DNA of 64,000 nt, taken from contig LR990055.1 in NCBI GenBank assembly GCA_905147135.1, positions 744,001 to 808,000 on the forward strand, in the 5' to 3' direction. Positions within the stretch are counted from its first letter, which is position 1; the number at the start of each line of letters is the position of its first letter. Source of the DNA: Blastobasis lacticolella (lineage: Eukaryota; Arthropoda; Insecta; Lepidoptera; Blastobasidae). Of this stretch, positions 45,469 through 56,360 are shown in pieces. The translations under genes and the position numbers were made by a program. The notes beneath the pieces were generated by a model, which saw only the letters and a program-made list of their open reading frames with translations, was not told where the DNA came from and ran no database searches.

Positions 45469-46544
45469 GTGAGTGGTCATTCAGTACATCATTGGGTGTT
45501 TCATCAACATCCAGTAACAGTCCCACACTGAAACGTCTGTAACCCGTAGCAAAATAACAACAACAGAAAACACTGCTGCCTAAATACTTACCTTTCAAGC
45601 ATGGAAACATCGTCATAATTATCAACCCACAATCTCTTAATTGCCGAGATCTGGTCACAAATATTTATAAGTAAAAACAAGTATATCATAACCCACCACG
45701 CTGACCTAGCGCGGGCTAGTAGATATCTGACATATTATTATTTCACATTCCTTCTAAGGTAGTCCCACCCTAGTTTATCCATATTGCACACGCCAAATAT
45801 TCCATCTACTTGACGCGATTGCACTCCGTTGCCAGATCGGGGAGACCCTGTTGATCGCGCGTCGTATCCTGAACCTAGCGGCGGGCTTCGTGATCATAAG
45901 CCAAGCCAGCACAGACACTGACGAGCAGAAGGCCATCTCTTCTTCATCGTGGTCTTCTCGGTGGTGATGCTGATCGTCGTCTTCATTCTCCTCGCCTTCA
46001 CAATCGTGCTTTTGGTCGGATTGCACAAGGTAACTAATCTAAGCGACAAGCCACATCGGTACAAAAACTTCTCTACATAATATTATTTAATAACATCGTG
46101 TATTCACAAATAATAACAATGGTTCTTTAGTTGTAGTCTCATTGTAAAAGTTAACAATTGTCGAATTTTGTCTCTATGATCTCACATATCTAAAGATGTT
46201 TGTACAAGGACTTGTGCCTATTCACCACGTCATATCATTGCATAAAAATATTCCTTAGAATTTTCAAGCAGCGCTCGTATCCACACTCACACTCTTCTCT
46301 ATGTTCGCAGCACAAACGCGGCCACATCAAAGCTTACCTGATCTACGCCGTGATCTTTCTTGTGATCAGCATCATCCAGTTCTTTGCGGGCTTCGCCGGC
46401 CCGATCCGCGCCGGTGTCGTCATCAAGAACCTCGTCATCATCCTGCTGAGCTCGTACTTTCTGCTGGTGATCCGCAGCTACTACTACAAGATGGACGATA
46501 AGCGGCCAGCAATTTATGACGCAAAGCCACGCTTATTGGCGTAG
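45388..46544 (+). CDS. three-exon gene for a small four-span membrane protein, frameshifted in exon 2
   Basis: Exons 45388-45468, 45836-46029 and 46311-46544 have good splice sites (CTG|gtgagt, cag|ATC, AAG|gtaact, gcag|CAC) and introns of 367 and 281 bp. The product would be about 169 residues. It starts MPKLVFDTCCGCIELRTGC, enters a first hydrophobic span across the exon 1-2 boundary, has two more in exons 2 and 3 and a fourth near the end, and finishes with a charged tail (YYYKMDDKRPAIYDAKPR). The N-terminal CCxC plus LRTG and four spans resemble insect LAPTM4-like or pasiflora/DUF4728-type tetraspan proteins; known relatives act in endolysosomal membranes or septate junctions. That assignment is by pattern only. 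Exon 2 is 194 nt, not the 195 needed to join the phase-0 exons, and reads into TGA at 45965-45967. One base missing near 45935-45943 (a TCT/TTC run) explains this, since the alternative frame continues hydrophobic to the donor. Exons are much richer in G+C than the flanks. No AATAAA lies before the repeat at 46742. Confidence 0.75.
45836..46029 (+). CDS. exon 2 of the four-span gene, with a one-base frameshift
   Basis: The first 34 codons are open (IGETLLIARRILNLAAGF, then a polar loop ending TDTDEQKAI). The frame then shifts and hits TGA at 45965-45967. The plus-one-corrected frame gives an unbroken hydrophobic run ending L-V-G-L-H-K at the donor AAG|gtaact. The break lies in a TCT/TTC slippage-prone stretch. 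Confidence 0.7.
46311..46544 (+). CDS. exon 3 of the four-span gene, with stop
   Basis: Begins after gcag, in phase 0. It has 77 codons and TAG at 46542-46544. It encodes two hydrophobic segments (AYLIYAVIFLVISIIQFF and LVIILLSSYFLLVI) separated by a short G-P-I-R loop, then a charged cytoplasm-like tail. Confidence 0.75.
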   Translation, partial: HKRGHIKAYLIYAVIFLVISIIQFFAGFAGPIRAGVVIKNLVIILLSSYFLLVIRSYYYKMDDKRPAIYDAKPRLLA

Positions 46545-46741
46545 CATTAAGTCTACGAATTTTATGACGATGTAAATAACTGGAATTATAGCTGTTAGCG
46601 GAAACCTGTCTCAGACCAAGGACAGCACACACGAGTGCGTTTTATGTCTTACCTGTTAATTTCTATTGCCCATTCAGGTTATTATATGGGTATGTATGTG
46701 AGTACTTTTGATGAACTATTTTACTTTTAATATTATACTTT

Positions 46742-47000
46742 TATCAAAATTCAATTCAAAATTTCTTTATTGATTAGGACATTAAATATCTCTTTCAATC
46801 GTCAAAAAGGAGAGAAGGAAGGGGGTAGGAAAGTAGGAAGGAAACACACAGTGACACGCTGACCGCCCTATGGCCGTAGATAAACGTATCCTTCGCCAAC
46901 CACGACCGAACCGTGCTCGACAATGCCAGGCAGAGCCGAAACGCTATATTATATTATATAGGTATGTTTAGTATAATTAAGAAAAACCACCTAAAACTAC
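46742..47000 (-). mobile_element. family-4 retroelement 3' end
   Basis: gattaggacattaaatatct, ggaaagtag-type blocks, caatgccaggcagagccgaa, and gaaaaaccacctaaaac at the far end as in the copy at 41155. Confidence 0.55.
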
Positions 47001-47360
47001 AGCAAGAGTAAGCCAGTCCACCAAGGCAGCACCCGTTCACGAGTATAACGCAGGGCCCAGCCATCGTCCAATTCGAGGGAAAAGAGCGACCCGGCCCCCA
47101 CGCCACCGCCAGACAGACTTTTAACTGAGCGTGCATCACACGTGCTGCATGTGATAGGTAGTCGCTCCCACCCTTACCCTTACGCTACCTTGCCCCTACC
47201 CTATCCTACCATTGCCTTAACCCTACTATCGATAAGAAGTTGTTGACAATCAAAGTCAACAGATACTGTAGTATTCATCTCTGCACCAAAAGACACGCAC
47301 ACACGCACATGCTTATAGCATATATTATAACAATGAATATAACTGCCTATAATTATTGTG
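47001..47360. repeat. TACCC-rich tract before the retrotransposon
   Basis: 47165-47230 is a degenerate cttacccttacgctaccttg/ccctaccctatcc run. The rest is unassigned. Confidence 0.4.
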
Positions 47361-49317
47361 GCTGTGAGGCGGCGGTACATGCGCTGCGAACTTTTTTACT
47401 CAACCAGGATTGTGAAGTGCTGCTGAAGGTGGATGTTAAAAATGCCTTCAACTCAGTCGATAACGCTTTGCTGACCCAAGTGCAATCAAAGTTGCCCTCT
47501 GTATATGGGTTTTTATGGCAATGTTATAAAGAACCATCAAAACTCGTATACAGGGATCACTTATTGCATTCTAGAGTTGGGTGTCAGCAAGGTGACCCGC
47601 TCGGGCCGGCTATCTTTGGTCTGGCGATCCACCCTATTTTAGAGAAACTGAAATCCAAATTTAATGTTTGGTACCTGGACGATGGGACCCTAAGTGGTAA
47701 ACTCCTGATTCGCAAATTTGGCGCTATTGGCTTAGAGCTAAATTTAGCGAAGTGTGAGTTGTATATCCCAGACACATGCCCAGATAAAAGTACTATCGCG
47801 TCATTTTTCAATACCCTGGCGCCAAACATCTCGTTTATCAACAAGAGCACGCTTCATCTCCTAGGTGCCCCAATTTTTTACGAATCTTTTTCCTCCTTTG
47901 TTGACCTTGAAATTCAAAATTTCACAGCAGTGTCGGATCGCCTTCAGCATATTAGTACCCACATGGCCTATGTCATTCTACGATTTTGCCTCTTTTGTAT
48001 GTTCTACGGTGCTGTCAGTTATGGAAACACCCCGATTTACATCTTCGTCTCGACAGCACCATTAAACCATCATTAACAACATTCCTAATTTAAATATCGA
48101 TGACAATGCTTGGGCCCAGGCCTCTCTACCCATCAGGGTTGGTGGTCTGGGCATCAGAAAAATTTCTAATATTTCTTTACCTGCTTTCCTGTCCTCTGTA
48201 CACAGCACGTGTACGTTGGTAGATAAGATTATGGGCACGTCTACCAACGTGTGTGAGGTGGCATATATGACAGAGGCCAGGAATTTATGGACTTTGGCTT
48301 GCCCGAGCACTGAATATCCGTCTACCCCTTCGTCACAGAAACTTTGGGACGAGCCGCTCTGCAGGTTGGTGCGGGGTAATCTGGTTAATACGTCTACCGA
48401 TCCTGCAGTGCGTGCCCGCCTCCTAGCTGTCGGCGAATGAGAGTCAGGTCTATGGCTTCAGACACTTCCATCATCCTCCATTGGCACCCTGCTGGATAGC
48501 TCTACATTTAGAGTTGCCATGGCCCTTCGTCTTGGTGTTCCCTTCGTGGCTCGTCATGAGTGCAGTTGTGGCCATGCAGTATCACAACTTGGGCATCAGG
48601 GGTTGTCAAGTTGCAGGAGCGCCGGGCGCTTTTCGCGGCATGCAGAACTGAACGACATCATCCGCCGGGCTTTTACCACTGCGGGTTCTCCCGCCATCCT
48701 AGAGCCAAATGGACTGGCGAGAGACGACGGGAAAAGGCCCGACGGTATGACACTCGTGCCTTGGAAGATGGGTCGGTCTTTGGTTTGGGACGCTACCTGC
48801 GTCGATACCCTTGCACCGTCACATATTCCATCCACGAGTGTCAATGCCGGTTCCGCTGCCGCTTCTGCAGAAAATTTCAAACGGCGCAAATATAACATAT
48901 TGTTAAATACTTTATTTGTACTATTTGTAAGCTGTTTGTATGCCAAATAAATAAAAAAAAAAAAAAAAAAATGATGGCCTCAGCGGAGATCATCTATTTG
49001 CGCCGTTTGGCGTAAAAACGCTTGGGCCGTGGGGACCAGGCGCTCATACTCTCTTCAAAGAGTTGTCTCAGCGCCTGGTTAACACTTCGCACGACCAAAA
49101 GGCTAGTCAATACCTTGGCCAATGGATTAGCCTCGCGATATAGCGAGGCAATGCGGCCAGCTTTTTGGGAACAATTCCTTTAACAAGGGACTTGGGGCAA
49201 GTTTTTTATTTGTAAGTATTATTTATTAATTTAGTTTTAGTTTGTTAAGTTTTCAGTATTGTTGTTTTTGTTGAGTTGTGTAAAAATAAAATGCCAATTA
49301 TTAAAAATAAATAAATA
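47361..49317 (+). mobile_element. 5'-truncated non-LTR retrotransposon with RT and restriction-like endonuclease domains
   Basis: A degenerate ORF2-like reading frame. Reverse transcriptase motifs: KVDVKNAFNSVD near 47427, GCQQGDPLGPAIF near 47580, and the catalytic YLDD at about 47671. About ten codons appear lost just after YLDDGTL. Frameshifts follow near 48000. From about 48080 the frame is largely open, with one TGA at 48438. It holds a zinc-knuckle-like C-x-C-x8-H-x5-C (48560-48615), then RxxRH, KRPDG and WDAT, as in R2/NeSL-type restriction-like endonucleases that cut the target for reverse transcription. A second nonsense codon (TAG) lies near 49140, and the ORF ends about 49215. The 3' UTR ends in an aaataaataaat tail. 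The 5' half is missing. Dead copy, moderately young. Confidence 0.8.
48898..48971 (+). mobile_element. poly(A)-tailed mini-insertion inside the retrotransposon
   Basis: About 70 bp ending ttgtatgccaaataaata plus a run of about 19 A interrupts the endonuclease-domain frame, which resumes at 48972 as DGLSGDHLFAPFG. It looks like the extreme 3' end of another LINE, inserted by target-primed reverse transcription. No clear target duplication was seen. Confidence 0.5.
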
Positions 49318-49506
49318 TCAGGTGAATGTCAGTCGCCTGAACGGTGAGGCCGTAAGAGCATCACTTAACAATTACCGGTCGATCAGAGGTATTCAAGTAA
49401 TATACATAACTCAGAAAAGAGTCATTAGTACATGGCCGCAGTGGGAGTCGAACCCGGTACCTCTCGTTTACGAGTCGGATACCTTATCAACTCAGCCACC
49501 GACGCT
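49318..49506 (-). mobile_element. SINE-1 head half
   Basis: Minus-strand head (agtcgaacccggtacctctc, gtttacgagtcggatac) abutting the tail of the retrotransposon. Confidence 0.6.
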
Positions 49507-49956
49507 AACACAGTACAGAAATCTATATATAAAGTAACTAATTCATTTACATTCCTGTGAGATAAAATACGTATGATATATAGGTATGCGATAAATTGAT
49601 GTGTGTGCTTGCAGAATAAAAATAACTATAGTGTTTGCAGTAGTGTTTCCAGACCATTACGACATTAAAACCTTCAAGAAACGCGCCTACATCTATCTTA
49701 AAGTCCGGCAACGCATTTGGGACTCCCCAAATGGTCCATTGGCCACTTTCATTATGTTCCGCTCTCGTTTACTCGGTTGACTCTCACTGTTAAAAAAATA
49801 TAGCAAACAAAATCGCGTTCCAAAGCTTACACTTCTTAAGTGGAAGGGTTCTTAATAACCCTTCTGGGATTACCTGCAGTTTTTGTCCGAAAGATGATGG
49901 ACTCACGGTCTAAGTGCCACACGGAGGAGGGTATGAAATATCAATGATAATATTTT
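49507..49956. other. no gene recognised
   Basis: 49665-49800 is a decayed family-5 end (gtccggcaacgcatttggga, an A run at 49792). Otherwise unassigned. Confidence 0.35.
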
Positions 49957-50210
49957 GACGACCTGAGTGGTTCAATGGTCAACATGCCGGTCTGCCACGC
50001 AAGAGGTCCCGGGTTCGATTCCCGGCAGGGCAGAAATTGAAATGATGAATTTTAATTTCTGTTACGGGTCTGGGTGTTCTATGTATAATAAGTATGTATT
50101 TAAAAAAGGTATTTAAGTAGTATATCAGTTATCTAGCACCCATAGTACAAGCTTTGCTTAGTTTGGGGCTAGATGGCGCTGTGTGAATTTGTCCACGAAT
50201 ATTTATATTT
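49957..50210 (+). mobile_element. full-length SINE-2
   Basis: Head gacctgagtggttcaatggt with a Gly(GCC)-like loop tctgccacgca and B box gggttcgattccc, then agaaattgaaatgatgaatt, the link gttacgggtctgggtgtt, and 3' body ttggggctagatggcgctgt. Reference copy for the family. Confidence 0.8.
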
Positions 50211-50382
50211 ATTTTATTTTTATTTATTGGGAAAACTACTAGCAAGTACAAAAACGTAGACCCGACTAAGATGTCCATTGCTGACCATAGGTCTCTCCCC
50301 ATGCTTTTCGCATGGATCGACTCCGACGACGATCTTTACGAGGTCGTCCGCCTATCTCGTGGGAAACCAGTCTACTATAATA

Positions 50383-50492
50383 AATAATCATGTTGGCGTT
50401 AATCTCCCAATGATGCTCTCGCGCACCAGCCCGTAGTCCGCCTTTACCATGGTCCAAGATTTGGCAGATCAGGTAATTAAAATGGAGCGACT
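50383..50492 (-). mobile_element. SINE-1 tail fragment
   Basis: tgttggcgttaatctcccaa and ttggcagatcaggtaatt. Confidence 0.55.
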
Positions 50493-51109
50493 GCTCGGCA
50501 TCGCCTGTATTTATGAATAAGTAGACTCAGCGCGACTTCGTTTGCGTTCCTACTTTACCCTCTACTTAATCCTTTTTTCTTGCTTGTAAACCTTCCTCTT
50601 GCTTATAAATCTACACTCTATCTAGTGTTGAAAACCGCATTAAAATCTGTTGCGTAGTTTAAAAGATCTAATCATACTGACAGACGGTGGAGAGCGACTT
50701 TGTTTTATACCATGTATGTATAGATGGTTTGTTCACTTCTTGAATCTAAGTCGAATTAGCTTGTGCCTTTTTGTTTTTGAATGAATTGCCGTTTTAATTT
50801 TATACCCTCAATGTAATACCAATTATATGGCTTTATTACACGTATACCTCATTTAAAACGGATAGTAGAGCAGTTCCGTATAGCAATAGCCATATTTCAG
50901 TTTACAGCGGCTAGCTTCAGCGGCGTAAAACTTTTACAGTCGCTGTGTGCATAATGCCAGGCTTTATTACTCAAAGGTATTACTAAATTAAATTAGATAT
51001 AGTGCTGTAATAGGTGTTATTAGTGGCGATTGGATACGACAGATATAGGTAGTGACGGAAAGGAATGTAAATGAGGGTAGTTCGATCGTAATTTTAGGTA
51101 ACTGTTTGG
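50493..51109. other. no gene recognised; RTE-like debris
   Basis: 50620-50730 (aaaatctgttgcgtagttta, cagacggtggagagcgactt) is LINE debris. The remainder is unassigned. Confidence 0.4.
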
Positions 51110-51400
51110 GCTGAAGGTAGGGCGAATTGGAAGAGGAGTAAGTTCGAGGCTATGCGTACGGGTGAGGAATGGAACACGTTGCCTGCGTGTGTGTTCCCTG
51201 ATCATTATTATCTGGACGCCTTCAAGGCTAGAGTGAGGCTGTTCCTAGACAGGCATGCCACATCTTCGGCCGCATCGTGAGATAGCGGTCAAATGCCTGG
51301 CCAATCTAAAAAAAATGTGCGGGAAAAGGCTCACGATGACCATACGTTAGTGGGAAACCAAGCGTTGTAGATTAAATGTATCCTATCATCAAATGCCTGG
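51110..51400 (+). pseudogene. LINE ORF2 C-terminal fragment
   Basis: The frame reads RSKFEAMRTGEEWNTLPACV, then FPDHYYLDAFKARV, and ends in a stop at 51278-51280. This is the usual W-N-x-L-P ... F-K-x-R-V ending of non-LTR polyproteins. A related copy lies at 40337-40520. Confidence 0.55.
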
Positions 51401-51936
51401 ATAGTGTAATCATCAACACCATCATCTAATAACTAGTGTAATAGAAAAGAAATTAGCATTGCAAAAAGACTGGCGGCTTGCAGTGCGAACGACTTATGAT
51501 TGTAAAAAACCGAGTAAATCATTTCTATTTAAATATTAACAAAACATAAAAGACAAGCTATTTTTGCGGTGGACAGTTTCAACGCTGCTCATGCAGTTCC
51601 CATACTAATGAGGCTGGAAGCAAGCGCCGGCCATCACGGTGCTTGTCACGTGACACATTCATGGCGCGTGGTTGACAACGGGGTCGTACCGCATACAGCC
51701 CTGGGGTTATGGTAGTGATGAAATTCTTGAAAATAATTCTTTACAAGTATTAAGACGTTACTTGATGTTGCTAAAACTAAATCAAATAATTAATTCCCGA
51801 CACAATTTCCGACATCTGATACGTCGGTTGGGTCATTTATTGCCGATTGCACTAAACTTGAACGACTTCCCAACTTATTGGCACCTTAAAATAATCCTAG
51901 CATTTTGGAGTCACAAAATCGTTGTCCTGAAGTTTT
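51401..51936. other. no feature recognised
   Basis: Unassigned. A 94-codon ORF at 51672-51956 has no family pattern. Confidence 0.3.
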
Positions 51937-52010
51937 GCCCCTTTAGTAGTTATTAAGAAACTTGTTTTTTAATAACTACTAACTTGTTTTTTAATAACTA
52001 CTAAAGGGGC
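51937..52010. repeat. 20-bp palindrome enclosing a 22-bp tandem duplication
   Basis: Arms 51937-51956 and 51991-52010 are exact inverses. 51959-51980 and 51981-52002 are exact direct repeats beginning aacttgttttttaataacta. Confidence 0.8.
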
Positions 52011-52242
52011 CGATGTAAAGAGAATCTCTTTAGGTGGGGATATACAAATGACAGTTATCAGTGCGACTGTGGCATATCTCCGCAAACTATGGACCACCTC
52101 GTTTCATGCTCGGCGTGCCCTAAAACTTGTACCATGGAGGGCTTGTTCGAGGCCAGTTCAAACGCTGTATGCGTCGCCGAATACTGGGCGAATAAAGTAT
52201 AAGTCAGAGTTTAGTCCATCGACTCCATAAGAAGAAGAATAC

Positions 52243-52374
52243 CTACTTATTATACATATTACACCCAGACCCGTAATATAAATAAAAATTCATCACTTCA
52301 ATTTCTGCTCGGCCGGGAATCGAACCCGGGACCTCTGCGTGGCGACCGCAAACCAACTGCACCACTAAGGTCGT
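52243..52374 (-). mobile_element. SINE-2 head half
   Basis: ggccgggaatcgaacccggg, acctctgcgtggcgacc and the acacccagacccgtaat link. Confidence 0.6.
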
Positions 52375-52439
52375 CAAGCCATCGTCGAAAAAGAAAAGAT
52401 TGGTCATCACCAATAAAATTACTTAAACTAATACTAAAT

Positions 52440-52612
52440 ACTGAAGAGTACAACATGGAGTTCTTCAAGAAAGGGGTTGAAAGGTTTTTACGGGGTCGGC
52501 AACGCGTGGGTGAATGCCCCTGTTATTGCAAACGTCCATAGGCTGCGGTGACTGTTTACCATCAAGCAGGCCATAAGCTTGTTTGCCACCTTAGTGGTAT
52601 AAAAAAAGGGTT
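52440..52612 (+). mobile_element. LINE ORF end and 3' tail (family 5)
   Basis: The frame EYNMEFFKKGVERFLRGRQR runs to a stop after CKRP near 52540, followed by accatcaagcaggccataag and a poly(A) run. Links the family-5 tails to a reverse transcriptase protein end. Confidence 0.55.
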
Positions 52613-53035
52613 TTCTTCGTTTTATTTCAATTTAAAGTTTCCCGCCTCTAAAAAAAACAGCCTATACATACATAGGGACAGACGGCGGGAATCGACTTCG
52701 TTTTCTACTGTCTATTATAATATACGCCATCACTAGTCCGAGGAACTCCAAGCTCTAGGGGCAAGTTGTGACAGCCGATTGTCCGGGTTCCACGCGATTA
52801 GTGAGATGGGGGGAGGGTGAGAAAGGGGAGAAGGGGGGCTTGCGGCATTCTTTTATCTAGACTCATCGAATGTATATCATTTATTTCATTTATTTAGGCT
52901 ACAAAGGCCAATATAATAAAATAAAACAAATACCTAAACAGTGAAGCGGCCCTGGTTTAGTAGCAGCATGATAGATAGATAGATAAAATGTTTATTGCTC
53001 ACACAAGAACAATTACATTAAAAAGCATGCTTGAT
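52613..53035. other. no gene recognised; G-quadruplex motif
   Basis: 52808-52838 has four G-runs (6, 3, 4, 6) with loops of 1, 7 and 4. 52975-52986 is a short GATA run. Confidence 0.4.
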
Positions 53036-53160
53036 TGATAGATGTAATCTTTATTGTACCAAAAGAAAATAATCATTATACATAATTGTTACAGAGGTAT
53101 GTATGTAAGGCGGACTTATCCCGCATGGGGATTTCTTGCAATTAATCAATATATTTTAAT
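53036..53160 (-). mobile_element. LINE 3' end
   Basis: gatgtaatctttattgtacc and aaggcggacttatcccgcat, inverse of a gtacaataaag tail. Confidence 0.45.
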
Positions 53161-54200
53161 TATGCAAGATAACCAAAGTTAAGCAATGCCCGCAGAGTAC
53201 GGGAACTGGATAGGTGACCGTTTCGTAGTTAGACTAGTCGATCTTCTGCAGCGCGCTCGCCATCTTTAAATGTGTCTCCCTTTACCGTTGGTGTAGCAAG
53301 GTTGACTAAGGGCTTCCGCTGGAGACCCTGAGAGTGGTTGAACTGTCTCGAGAGACGATTGGCACCCCGTGACGGTATATCTATGCAAATATATTAAAGA
53401 GAAAAAAAAGATTTAGCTTTTTGTATTGTGTTTGTAATTCAATTATAACTGAATAGAATGCTACATTATCACTGAGTAACATAGGCTACTTTTTATCCGA
53501 TCCGAACTGCGCGCGGGTGACAACCGCTGAGAACGGCTAGTACCAAAAATAATCGTGTCCATTTTTTTCTTATATAGTTAAGCATACCATCGCAAAGTAA
53601 AACATTATTATATAGTATGTAACACTCAATAAAATGTTACCACTGTATTGGTGTGTGGTATAAAAAATTGTTAGTTGGGAGAGATTTTAAGAAGACTGTC
53701 TTTGTTACCAACGTTTTTGTATAATTCACTCTTATAGTGAATTAAAAGAAATTTCCGAAAATATGCTCAGAAGGCACAGCTTCACCTGAATGCTACGAAC
53801 GAGGTGTCGTAGCTCATTCTACGAAATGGCTACGGAGCTACGGACTGTTGTTCTTGCCTGGAAATTCTTCATAATTTAGATGTAACGTAGAATAGGGGTA
53901 GAAGACAGTATAGTAGGGAGAGGTAGGGGTAGGATAGGTACAGTAGAGAAGGATAGGGTAGGAGGAGGGGTAGAGTAGAGTAGGGTATAAAGATAACACG
54001 CGAAATGAGTCGCGGCAAGCCAAGTTAACAATATTGTTACAAATAAGTTAAACTGATTTAAAAATATTTTCTTTTTCTTTTCGGGTGTTTACCATTATTT
54101 TATCAGTGACTCTTGGCCGATAACAATTTAAATTTTTTAAATGTTAACTGTTTGATTACCATCACACCTTTAATAATATAGAGCGTTGTATTGCCTCGCG
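53161..54200. other. no gene recognised; GGGTA-rich tract
   Basis: 53890-53995 is a degenerate gggta/agtagagta purine tract, the inverse of the TACCC tracts elsewhere. Confidence 0.4.
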
Positions 54201-54204
54201 ACAT

Positions 54205-54600
54205 TTTTTTTACATATTACACTTTGGAAAAACAGATAAGCGGGCCACCTGTGGGTCTAAAAAGGCCACATCTCCGTTTCATAATGTATTTTATATTCAT
54301 TTGCCACAAATTTATCTGAGCGTTGCTGTCGTCGCATTGATTTGACAATTTCAAAATGGCGTTAGTTCCAGTATTGGCCACCGGATCAGATAAGTTTGTG
54401 GCACTCTAATATTTTATGGAATTTTATGGAAATAAATAACTATTTTATTTTATTTATTTTTTATTTTATATGAATCATGATATGATATAGCGCTAACGTG
54501 GCCTTTTTAGACCCCTTGATAGGGAGTAATCATAGCTTTTTTCCATTATGTGACCCGTTTGCTTGTACTTTCATAAGACATAAAAAAATAAAGTTTTTAA
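54205..54600. mobile_element. nested MITEs between opposed family-5 ends
   Basis: Outer flanks are family-5 ends, minus at 54205-54250 and plus at 54517-54600. Inside, gggtctaaaaaggccac at 54253-54269 is the exact inverse of 54498-54514. Inside that, a 102-bp MITE at 54302-54403 has 18-bp ends tgccacaaatttatctga with one mismatch. Confidence 0.65.
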
Positions 54601-54879
54601 ATAGTACGAGCGTGAAACACAGTGTTGCCTGGGATAGCAACACACTGGTATTCTGCCATAAGCCGAGTAGGTACACGATAAACTAAAATTTATGAAATAG
54701 TGATATGGTGAAATTCGACAATTCTTAAAGTACGAAACGGTCACCCATCCAGTTCCCGGACTCCGCAAGTGCTCCTTAACTTTAGTTATCGGTCTCTAGA
54801 CCAGTGCCGCTCTCCACCAGATCAAAAAGTTCCAAAACTATTGACAACCATTACCAGCAAGCGCAACCACACAAGGGTC

Positions 54880-54985
54880 CTATACGTCACACGCGCCGTG
54901 ACGTCACTCGGCGCGTCTTGCCGCGTTTGATCGGCCGGGCGTGACGGGTGGGACCTCTGCGCTGACCCTATTAGCGGGTGTAGGG
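54880..54985. promoter_or_regulatory. G+C-rich patch with a perfect CRE
   Basis: A repeat-free, CpG-rich 100 bp segment with TGACGTCA at 54899-54906 and a half-site tacgtcac at 54885. No adjacent exon was found. Confidence 0.22.
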
Positions 54986-55132
54986 TGACCATGGTGTGGA
55001 TTCTTTTGTACAACGAAGGTGAGAAAGAAATATATGGTTTGCTTGATTTATTTTAAAACATCAAGTTCTTATCGCAAGCTCTTATAAGACGTGCGGAGGT
55101 GTTGCCATTTTAGAAAATAAATCTTATTTTTT

Positions 55133-55350
55133 TATATTTGACAGAGGGAAACGAGCAAGCGGGTCACTAGATGGTAAATGATGAACGACGTCGAATAATG
55201 GACATCAGCAACACTAGTGGGGTGGCAAATGCTTTGCAGGCCTTAGAGAAAGGGAGGATTGTTTCTTGAAGGCTTTACTATCGTATTGGTTCGGGAATAC
55301 TGCTGCGGAAGATCATTCGCTTGAATTATCGTATGTGGCAGGAAGTCTCT
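55133..55350 (-). mobile_element. LINE 3' end (family 5)
   Basis: aacgagcaagcgggtcacta, atggacatcagcaacactag and ggccttagagaaaggga, in reverse. Confidence 0.5.
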
Positions 55351-56187
55351 TGAAAAGTTGATCGCTATTTTTCTATGTGGTACGGATGGAACTTTAAACT
55401 AACCTGAATTATAATCAAAATCAATTAAACACAATAATTATTACAATAAATAATCATAATCAATGAAACGTCATAAATCGCAATTTTCATTTTTTTAATA
55501 GCAAAGTTTTTATAGACCACGGCTTTGTCGAACTATTTTTTCTATAAATAGCCGCTTTTATCATAAGTAATAACTTTAAGTATACTTAGGTTATTGTTTG
55601 TGAAAATCGATTTGCTAGACACCTAATTCAGCAGACTTTTACAATTATTTGTTCAGGTTATGGTCTTTATTTGCAATAGACATATGTGGTTACAATATAG
55701 CTGTTTTAGTTAGCAAAAAATATGTTTATTCTTATAGTGTCTACACTTTTGCACCGTGGATAAGGATCAAAATATAAACTTCACCGCACCATCTCACGTA
55801 TCGTTCTCAGATGCCCCTCAGGACTTCTGACTAGTGACCTATATTTGCGTGTCAAAACACAGTGGCTGATTATGCCTGGGATAAGTGGCGGACTTTATCC
55901 ATTCGTGAAAACTACGAAACTACTTATCAAGTGAGATAGATAAAAAACTAAAAAAAAACGCACGCACAGGCTCATATTCTCACGAAACTGATTCCCAAAT
56001 TCCCACCAACCCATGGTCGCCTTAGCCGCAGACACCGCCCGCACCCCAGGGCCACGTTTGGAGTTGCTTTTTCTCTTTCACGCGCGATCGGCCGGCCTAA
56101 TAGGGGATCGAGTGGACAACCCTGGGTGTAATCGGTAGCATCCGACTGAGGATTTTTTAACCCCCAACGGAAAGAGGGATGTTTTCA
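55351..56187. other. no feature recognised
   Basis: Unassigned AT-rich DNA. Confidence 0.3.
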
Positions 56188-56360
56188 GATGTATATTTAT
56201 TTATTTAATTCTTTATGCACAAAATAGTACAAAGGTGGACTTAAAGCTTTGTAGCTTTATCTACCAGTCTACCCCGAAAACTGGTAATAAAAATTGCAGG
56301 CGGTGCATAAAAATTTACAACAACATTACACTTCCATTTCTAATTAAAAATATAATTCTA
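56188..56360 (-). mobile_element. LINE 3' end
   Basis: tctttatgcacaaaatagta, caaaggtggacttaaagc. Same class as 53036. Confidence 0.4.

Noticed and set aside
46301..46632. Alternative frames over exon 3 of the four-span gene
   Set aside because: Arginine/histidine-rich shadow translations; the hydrophobic frame is the conserved one.
48596..48946. Minus-strand ORF over the retrotransposon endonuclease region
   Set aside because: Shadow of the plus-strand frame with RxxRH, KRPDG and WDAT motifs.
49957..50030. tRNA-Gly(GCC)-like sequence
   Set aside because: The A and B boxes and anticodon loop are readable, but the acceptor stem does not close and the same unit heads many SINE-2 copies, so it is a SINE promoter, not a tRNA gene.
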